DNA of 19,002 nucleotides, from assembly GCA_046154735.1 (NCBI GenBank), contig JBJXFJ010000087.1, positions 1 through 19,002 of the forward strand, given 5' to 3'. This stretch comes from CAVXYC01 sp046154735 (GTDB lineage Bacteria; Chloroflexota; UBA6077; JACCZL01). Shown here piece by piece: positions 14,307 to 19,002 of this stretch. Numbering within the stretch: position 1 is the stretch's first letter; the number at the start of each line of letters is the position of its first letter. The translations under genes were made by a program, and so were the position numbers. The notes under the pieces were generated by a model. The model was given only the letters and a program-made list of their open reading frames with translations. It had not been told where the DNA came from and searched no databases.

Positions 14307-15755
14307 ATGGGCTTGTACGCGGTCACGATTCTTGCCGGCTCGCTCGACGCTGCCACTCGGCTGCGAGCGATGGAGCTGGATCTTCACGAACGATCGGCGC
14401 GGCGGCGGCCTGAGACTGGAGAGATCGCCGTGCCGGGGGTGCTGGATGACGCTGACATCGCGCGAGTCAGAACCGCCGGCTACACCGTCCAGATTAACCA
14501 GGATCTGGAGCAGGTGGCCGCGGAGCGGGCCGCCGAGGTGCAACCATCCGTCAACCGCATGGCTCCTAACCTTCGCGCCGCCACGGGTGACGCCACGAAT
14601 TCCAAAGAAGCTGATGTCTCCGCACTGGAAATGCTCTTCGATCTGAGCGATGTGGGAACCGCGGGCAATGCACCCGAGGTCCGTGCAGTGCTGGGTGGCT
14701 ACCTTACTCCGGAGGAGATCGAGTCCAGCATTCAGGCGCTGGCCGCGGCCCACCCTGGCAAGGCCGAGGTCGTTGGCCTTCCGGAGCTATCCTGGGAACA
14801 ACGTGCCTCACATGCGCTCAGGATCCGAGCCGGAACCGGGGCTCAGCGGGTTGGGGTGCTGCTCACCGGCTGCATGCACGCCCGCGAATGGGGTGGGGCG
14901 GACATTTGCCTGGCCTTTGCCACGAATCTGCTCAAGAGCCACGCGGCCGGCACGTCGCTCAAGTATGGCAGCAAGACGTTCTCCGCCGCGCAGGTGAAGA
15001 CGATCCTGGAGCGCCTCGACATCATCATACTTCCCAACGTGAACCCGGATGGGAAGGCATTCTCCCAGGGCAACGATCCTCTGGCAAGTGGTCCTCAGGG
15101 CACCTGGTGGCGCAAGAACCGGAATCCCAATCCGGGACTGGCGGCACGGGGCGTGGACTTGAATCGAAACTTTGACTTCCTCTGGTCCAGTGGCATTGGC
15201 ACGTCTACCAGCGCCACGTCATTCACGTACCGCGGTAAGCATGCATTCTCAGAGCCGGAATCGCGCAACATTCGGCACCTACTGGATACATTCCCGAACA
15301 TCGCCTTCTACGTGGACGTGCACAGCCACGGCGAGCTCATCCTGTTCCCCTGGGGTGACGATGACAATCAGGGCAACAAGCCAGCACAGAATTTCCAGAA
15401 TCCCGCGTTCGCTGGCGTACGCGGGCAGCCCGGGGACACGGCCTATCGCGAGTTCATCCCAGTCGCGGATCAGGCCATGTTACGCACGCTGGCCAAGAAC
15501 ATGAACACCGCGCTGAAAACCGTGCGCGGCCGGAGCTACACGGTGCAACAAGCGGTGGGACTCTACCCCACATCGGCAACGTCTGATGATTACATCTTCA
15601 GTCGGCATCGGGCGGACCCCACCAAGACCAAGGTCTATGGGTTCACCGTGGAATTTGGCACAGAGTTTGTTCCACCCTATGCAGAAATGCGCAACATCAT
15701 TGCCGATGTCTCGGCCGCACTGACCGAGCTGTGTCGAGCAGCTACAGCGCCGTAA
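14307..15755 (+). CDS. M14-family zinc carboxypeptidase
   Basis: A 482-residue metallocarboxypeptidase that should remove C-terminal residues from peptides using one zinc ion. An N-terminal region (about 1-75, ending in ADIARVRTAGYTVQINQDLE) resembles the activation domain seen in bacterial M14 enzymes; a variable linker follows, and the catalytic domain runs from about 132. Zinc ligands are H191 and E194 (HARE) and H339 (VDVHSHGE). Substrate residues N286-R287 (GVDLNRNF) and the catalytic E449 (FTVEFGTEF) are present, so it should be active. Also visible: NVNPDG, WRKNR and TSDDY. AAAGGAGG lies eight bases before the ATG. There is no signal peptide, which is unusual for a prodomain-bearing carboxypeptidase. 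It is the first gene of the protease cluster. Confidence 0.93.
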   Translation: MGLYAVTILAGSLDAATRLRAMELDLHERSARRRPETGEIAVPGVLDDADIARVRTAGYTVQINQDLEQVAAERAAEVQPSVNRMAPNLRAATGDATNSKEADVSALEMLFDLSDVGTAGNAPEVRAVLGGYLTPEEIESSIQALAAAHPGKAEVVGLPELSWEQRASHALRIRAGTGAQRVGVLLTGCMHAREWGGADICLAFATNLLKSHAAGTSLKYGSKTFSAAQVKTILERLDIIILPNVNPDGKAFSQGNDPLASGPQGTWWRKNRNPNPGLAARGVDLNRNFDFLWSSGIGTSTSATSFTYRGKHAFSEPESRNIRHLLDTFPNIAFYVDVHSHGELILFPWGDDDNQGNKPAQNFQNPAFAGVRGQPGDTAYREFIPVADQAMLRTLAKNMNTALKTVRGRSYTVQQAVGLYPTSATSDDYIFSRHRADPTKTKVYGFTVEFGTEFVPPYAEMRNIIADVSAALTELCRAATAP

Positions 15756-15890
15756 ATGATGAGTACAGATCATCATTCCTCACTCTTCACTGACCAGTTA
15801 GAGCGATCCCGCGACACCGCACGAGATCTATTGAAAGCACGGGAGGGACAATCATGCAGTGGACATTTCAAATGGGCGGCAAGGACGTAA
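15756..15890 (+). CDS. Possible 44-residue ORF between the proteases
   Basis: An ATG directly follows the M14 stop codon (TAAATGATG) and opens a 44-residue frame that overlaps the first 37 bases of the subtilase gene in another frame. Its first 33 residues look protein-like and helical (FTDQLERSRDTARDLLKARE). There is no ribosome binding site; translation would depend on coupling to the M14 gene. It may simply be spacer DNA. Confidence 0.2.
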   Translation: MMSTDHHSSLFTDQLERSRDTARDLLKAREGQSCSGHFKWAART

Positions 15891-17416
15891 CCTTCACCAG
15901 CGTGGAGAGCGCCGTGGCGGTACGACCCACCGAAGCCGCACGTGCTCAGGCTGGAACACGTGGCCGATTGACGGGGATGTTTGGCTCCGCCGCTACCGAT
16001 ACATCAAACGGCGGGCGCTTTGGGCTGGACCTGCCATCTCGCAACCGTCAAATCTTTGAGCGCGCCGGATGGGTATTTGTGGAGCCCACGCTGGCAGTAG
16101 CAGACGCGGCATCAGTAACGCGCCGAACCACGGAGTACGCCGAATCGGTCCAGCCCGTATTCGTGGATCGGTCTGGGAACATGCAAATTGGAACGGATCT
16201 ACTCACCGTGCAACTGGCACCGGACATCGAGGAGGCGGAGGCCGAACGGAGATTAGCCGCAGCCAATCTCCGGATTGTGCGCCGGATCGCCTTTGCGCCC
16301 AATATGTACGAGGTTCAGACTGACACTGAGCGACCGCTGCCTGAGCTTGTGGCGGAGCTCCAAGCCTCGTCTGACTTTGTCACCGCTGAGCCCATGCTCC
16401 TCCAGACGATCACCGGTCGACTCAAGCCAACGGATCCACACTACGCCGAACAATGGCAACATGCGAACACGGGGTCAAACGGCGGCGTGGCCGGGGCGGA
16501 TATCGCTTCCGAGCAAGCCTGGGCTCTCACGCGTGGACGGGGAGCCCAGCGGGCGGTCCGCATTGCCGTGATTGACAATGGCATGCAGGTAAACCATCCG
16601 GATCTGAAGCCGGGTGTTGTGGGCGGTGGATACTTCAAGTCCAATGGGGTGGGCAGCGCCACACTCGTGCCGTACAGGCCCGGTGTGACCGGATTTCCCA
16701 CGGGGAATCATGGCACCTTCTGTATGGGTATGGCAGGCGGGCGAATGAACAATAATCGCGGCGGCTGCGGATCCGCGCCAGAGGCAGACATGCTCGCTAT
16801 TGCCTGCCTCCCTGATCAGATCGGCACGCAAGCCACGCTAGCCCGTGCAGTGGCTTACGCTGTCGATCCGAGCCGTGAGATTCCGGCCCTCGCGGCCAGC
16901 GCTGGCGCGGACGTCATTGTCTGCAGCCTCGGTCCCAATGGCGCCGATTGGGACATCACCTCAGTGATGGACCTGGCCATTCGATTTGCCGCGACGCAAG
17001 GGCGCGAGGGGAAAGGCACGCCGGTCTTCTGGGCAGTGAGCAATGGGCATTTTCCGGTAGCGCATGATGAAGTATCCTCTCACCCAGACGTAATTGCCGT
17101 GGGGCGATCCAGCCGTCGAGATAAGGCAGACGGTTCAGCCTTTGGCCCGGAGCTGGCCTTCCTGGCTCCCGGCGCGGACGTGTACAGCACCTATGCCAGC
17201 AGCCGGTATGGCATTGGTACCGGCACGAGTTATGCAGCGCCTCTCGCAGCAGGTGTCGGAGCGCTGGTACTGGCGAAACATCCTAATCTCACCGCCAGGC
17301 AGGTCCGTGAGCGTATGGAACAGAGCTGCATCCAAATAGGCGGTGTAACGTACCAGGGTAACCGCCATCCCGAGTACGGCTTCGGTCGAATTAACGCGCT
17401 CAAAGCTATTCAGTGA
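15854..17416 (+). CDS. S8 subtilisin-like serine protease with N-terminal prodomain
   Basis: A 520-residue subtilase. Residues 1-188 form a prodomain with FERAGWVFV (68-76), GNMQIGTDLLTVQL, RRIAFAPNMYEV and DFVTAEP, similar to the fervidolysin-type prodomain. The catalytic domain starts near KPTDPHYAEQW (191-201). The catalytic triad is complete: D241 (AVIDNGMQ), H286 (GNHGTFCMGMAGG) and S459 (GTGTSYAAPLAAG); the oxyanion residue N397 (AVSNGH) is also present. GGGAGGGA lies five bases before the ATG. No signal peptide is seen (MQWTFQMGGKDVTF), unlike most prodomain subtilases, so it probably acts in the cytoplasm or leaves by another route. The stand-alone gene at 17579 encodes a second copy of the prodomain. 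Substrates are unknown. Confidence 0.93.
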   Translation: MQWTFQMGGKDVTFTSVESAVAVRPTEAARAQAGTRGRLTGMFGSAATDTSNGGRFGLDLPSRNRQIFERAGWVFVEPTLAVADAASVTRRTTEYAESVQPVFVDRSGNMQIGTDLLTVQLAPDIEEAEAERRLAAANLRIVRRIAFAPNMYEVQTDTERPLPELVAELQASSDFVTAEPMLLQTITGRLKPTDPHYAEQWQHANTGSNGGVAGADIASEQAWALTRGRGAQRAVRIAVIDNGMQVNHPDLKPGVVGGGYFKSNGVGSATLVPYRPGVTGFPTGNHGTFCMGMAGGRMNNNRGGCGSAPEADMLAIACLPDQIGTQATLARAVAYAVDPSREIPALAASAGADVIVCSLGPNGADWDITSVMDLAIRFAATQGREGKGTPVFWAVSNGHFPVAHDEVSSHPDVIAVGRSSRRDKADGSAFGPELAFLAPGADVYSTYASSRYGIGTGTSYAAPLAAGVGALVLAKHPNLTARQVRERMEQSCIQIGGVTYQGNRHPEYGFGRINALKAIQ

Positions 17417-17423
17417 TCGCGAC

Positions 17424-17582
17424 ATGAGCCCCAGTGATCTGTCCGCTCCAAATCATCCCGGCAAGGGCGGCGCCATGGCGCCGCCCTTGCCGGGAGCGCC
17501 GGACTCAAACGTCCCTCGCCAGCCTGGTGAGCTCGTGACCTCGTCTGCAATCGTCTCATCAAGTCAGGAAGCGGACGAGTGA
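17424..17582 (+). CDS. Possible 52-residue linker ORF, Pro/Ser-rich
   Basis: An ATG seven bases after the subtilase stop opens a 52-residue frame (MSPSDLSAPNHPGKGGAM... to ...SSSQEADE). It ends in TGA that overlaps the GTG start of the next gene by four bases (GTGA). The product would be polar, rich in Pro, Ser and Gly, probably disordered, with no family. The perfect palindrome at 17456-17495 lies inside it. For a real gene: tight coupling at both ends and third-position GC like the neighbours. Against: no ribosome binding site, and a palindrome that may have a nucleic-acid role. The TGA overlap by itself follows from GTG followed by A. Confidence 0.35.
   Translation: MSPSDLSAPNHPGKGGAMAPPLPGAPDSNVPRQPGELVTSSAIVSSSQEADE
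17456..17495. repeat. Perfect 40-bp palindrome
   Basis: The left half, TCCCGGCAAGGGCGGCGCCA, is exactly complementary to the right half, with no loop bases. It can form a very stable hairpin in RNA. No T-run follows on either strand, so it is not a standard terminator. Placed between the subtilase and prodomain genes, it could lower or protect the downstream message and so set the ratio of the two products. Confidence 0.85.
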
Positions 17583-18091
17583 TCGAGAGATCATTTGTCC
17601 GCCGGAAAAGGGTGGTGAGGCTACAGGAGCTGACCGAGGTTGTGGCCGTGCAGGGGAAAGCTCCACCTGGTTCCGCGACGCGCAAGAGCCAGATTCCCGA
17701 CTCGGTTGCTGCCGCGCTTCCTCAGGACCAGGTAACAGCCTTTGAGCACGCCGGGTGGATATTTGTCTCGTCGCCAGCAGACGAGCGAACTGAGAGCGCT
17801 TCGCGCGCTCGAGTGTTTCTCAAAGACGACGGACGCCTTGCTCTTGGCGCGAATACGCTGACCATCCAGTTCCGTGACGATGCAACGGTGGAGGAGGCCA
17901 ATGCCGCGCTCCAGCCGCATGCCGCTCAGGTGCTTGAGCGTCTTACTTTTGCCCCTGGCCTTTTCCGCGTTGCTGTATCAGACAATGCCCCGGCAGACGC
18001 CATTGAGCTGGCTGATCAGCTTGCCCGCTCCGAAAGCGTTGTCTTTGCTGAACCGGAGCTCATTGAAGAGCTTGGTCACCGAAGGATTTGA
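17579..18091 (+). CDS. Stand-alone subtilase prodomain-like protein (candidate inhibitor)
   Basis: A 170-residue protein with no catalytic domain that resembles the subtilase's residues 1-188 along its whole length. Matching blocks: N-terminal VVAV (VAV in the protease), FEHAGWIFV (55-63; FERAGWVFV), GRLALGANTLTIQF (85-98; GNMQIGTDLLTVQL), LTFAPGLFRV (122-131; IAFAPNMYEV) and SVVFAEPEL (153-161; DFVTAEPML). Prodomains of this kind fold and inhibit their protease, so this is probably a trans-acting inhibitor or folding helper. The GTG start has AGGAAG about eight bases upstream. There is no signal peptide, as in both proteases. Alternatively it is a broken duplicate of the protease gene, but it ends cleanly just after the domain and no S8 remnant follows. 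Confidence 0.8.
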   Translation: MIERSFVRRKRVVRLQELTEVVAVQGKAPPGSATRKSQIPDSVAAALPQDQVTAFEHAGWIFVSSPADERTESASRARVFLKDDGRLALGANTLTIQFRDDATVEEANAALQPHAAQVLERLTFAPGLFRVAVSDNAPADAIELADQLARSESVVFAEPELIEELGHRRI

Positions 18092-18160
18092 GAGTAATCC
18101 AACCCTGGCACGACCCAAATGCACGCACGGCGTAATCCCAGGGGGTGATTGATGGCTACC

Positions 18161-18211
18161 AGAGTCGGGAGTGATCACCCGGGACTCAATCCGTGACGTG
18201 CCCCCGACTCT
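18161..18211 (+). terminator. Possible terminator of the protease cluster
   Basis: AGAGTCGGG (18161-18169) and CCCGACTCT (18203-18211) are perfect nine-base complements with a 33-base loop, followed by TTGATG. The loop is long and the T-run short, so the element is weaker than a classic terminator. It lies 70 bases past the prodomain gene and between convergent genes. Confidence 0.4.
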
Positions 18212-18269
18212 TTGATGCGCAATCCGTGTAAGCGAGTGCAACATCTCAAAGATGCCGTGACATTGCGAT

Positions 18270-18878
18270 TCACCCGGCCGCCCGGAGAAACTCGGCCCGC
18301 ACCCAGCCTGTTCCCTGGGCGGTCCTTGTCAGACTGGTGACTTGAAACCAATCCTCGTCATCCACCTCGATTGGGCCATTGACAATGAAAAACAGGGTGC
18401 CGGTCGGCACACACTGATCGAATCCTGCTGAACGCGACGGAGTGTGCCGCAAGCTCAGGCAACCCTGCTCAACTTGCGCCGTCACGCTGGACAAGATGGG
18501 GAAGACGACCGCGTCTGAGCAGTCCAGATTCATTGGGCTCGCGCTCACCTCCACCCGAGACCCGCCGATCCAGGCACCATCTGCTGGACTCCACTCTGGC
18601 GAGGCGTAACGCCCCGGCGGGACCGCCACCTGGAGCCAGCCATTGCTCCGACCGGTGACCGTGAAGACTTCTCCGCAGCCCGCGGTGAAGAGCACGTTCA
18701 GCGAACCTTCACTACTTGGAGTGCCCCGAAGCGCCGCTCCGTGCTGCTTGGTCACCGTGGCATACGCCGTCTGCATCGCGGGTCCACTCAGCACACCGGC
18801 GATGGCTGGCGCCTGCCCAACGTACATTAAGACCATGACAAGTCCCAGACCAATTCCAATGCCGCGTCGACTAACCAT
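18270..18878 (-). CDS. Exported protein with two SH3-like domains
   Basis: A 202-residue protein with an N-terminal signal or anchor (VSRRGIGIGLGLVMVLMYVGQAPAIAG). Two bacterial SH3-like repeats follow: one about residues 35-105 (ALRGTPSSEGSLNVLF, NGWLQVAVPPG, GAWIGGSRVEV) and one about 130-200 (LSLRHTPSRSAGFDQCVP, DDEDWFQVTS, GTGWVRAEFL). Each carries two Cys, probably forming disulfides outside the cytoplasm. Bacterial SH3 domains often bind cell-wall peptides. I chose ATG 18878 because AAGGTGG lies six bases upstream; the frame continues to 18911, where no ribosome binding site is seen. It is convergent with the protease cluster and has no evident link to it. Confidence 0.82.
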   Translation of the reverse strand: MVSRRGIGIGLGLVMVLMYVGQAPAIAGVLSGPAMQTAYATVTKQHGAALRGTPSSEGSLNVLFTAGCGEVFTVTGRSNGWLQVAVPPGRYASPEWSPADGAWIGGSRVEVSASPMNLDCSDAVVFPILSSVTAQVEQGCLSLRHTPSRSAGFDQCVPTGTLFFIVNGPIEVDDEDWFQVTSLTRTAQGTGWVRAEFLRAAG

Positions 18879-19002
18879 GAGAAGCCACCTTTTCGCCTGC
18901 GCGGAGTTCATCGTATCGTGGCGCAGGTTAATTTGCGACTGATTTCTGGAGTGCGGCGTGCGGGAGCGCCGCTTTGGATGTTCCCCCAGCCCAGTCCAGG
19001 GA

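Noticed and set aside
13945..14646. Plus-strand frame of 233 residues overlapping the M14 start
   Set aside because: Runs through the palindromic repeats and then out of frame across the M14 gene; no motif. The M14 frame has a strong ribosome binding site and full catalytic motifs.
17456..17495. Palindrome as a plain intrinsic terminator of the subtilase
   Set aside because: No U-rich tract follows on either strand, and an open frame and the prodomain gene continue directly after it.
1..19002. CRISPR arrays, tRNA or rRNA genes, complete insertion sequences
   Set aside because: No regularly spaced direct repeats, no T-loop type sequences and no transposase motifs were seen on either strand.

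Overview
The window is GC-rich chromosomal DNA from a free-living bacterium. The gene set suggests a Chloroflexota-like (Thermomicrobia-type) aerobe, but this is inferred from gene types only: a CopC-CopD-cytochrome c fusion, tandem Tat-exported ferritin-like proteins, an Lgt of the GGMxxYGG type, and two small paralogous proteins of a family I recall from Actinobacteria and Chloroflexota. There are no rRNA or tRNA genes, CRISPR arrays, phage genes or intact transposases. Intergenic regions carry several unrelated families of inverted repeats.

Layout. Positions 334-5211 form a minus-strand copper/envelope cluster: two small exported proteins of unknown function (4792-5211 and 4236-4703), a stand-alone CopC, a CopC-CopD-cytochrome c fusion and the prolipoprotein diacylglyceryl transferase Lgt. 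Exonuclease III and a Fur-family metal regulator lie on the plus strand (5357-6683). They are followed by a REP/MITE-like repeat block with a roughly 50-bp stem (6698-6929). An MmgE/PrpD-family enzyme (6985-8346) and a translationally coupled pair of Tat-exported ferritin-like proteins (8561-10176) are on the minus strand. A decayed, gene-poor stretch (10177-12372) surrounds an RHH antitoxin/VapC toxin pair with a palindromic operator. A minus-strand group follows: two paralogous small proteins and a GlsB/YeaQ-type membrane protein (12373-13798).

The most unusual part is the plus-strand cluster at 14307-18091. It encodes an M14 zinc carboxypeptidase, an S8 subtilisin-like protease with its own N-terminal prodomain, and a separate 170-residue protein that resembles that prodomain along its whole length but has no catalytic domain. 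None of the three has a visible signal peptide. A possible 52-residue ORF containing a perfect 40-bp palindrome joins the subtilase to the stand-alone prodomain gene through a GTGA overlap. I read this as a candidate protease/free-inhibitor (or free-chaperone) module. A convergent exported SH3-domain protein closes the window.

Working together: the copper cluster probably handles periplasmic copper and couples it to membrane electron transfer. The Fur regulator and exported ferritin-like proteins point to wider metal and redox handling, though no direct regulatory link can be seen. The protease module appears self-contained.
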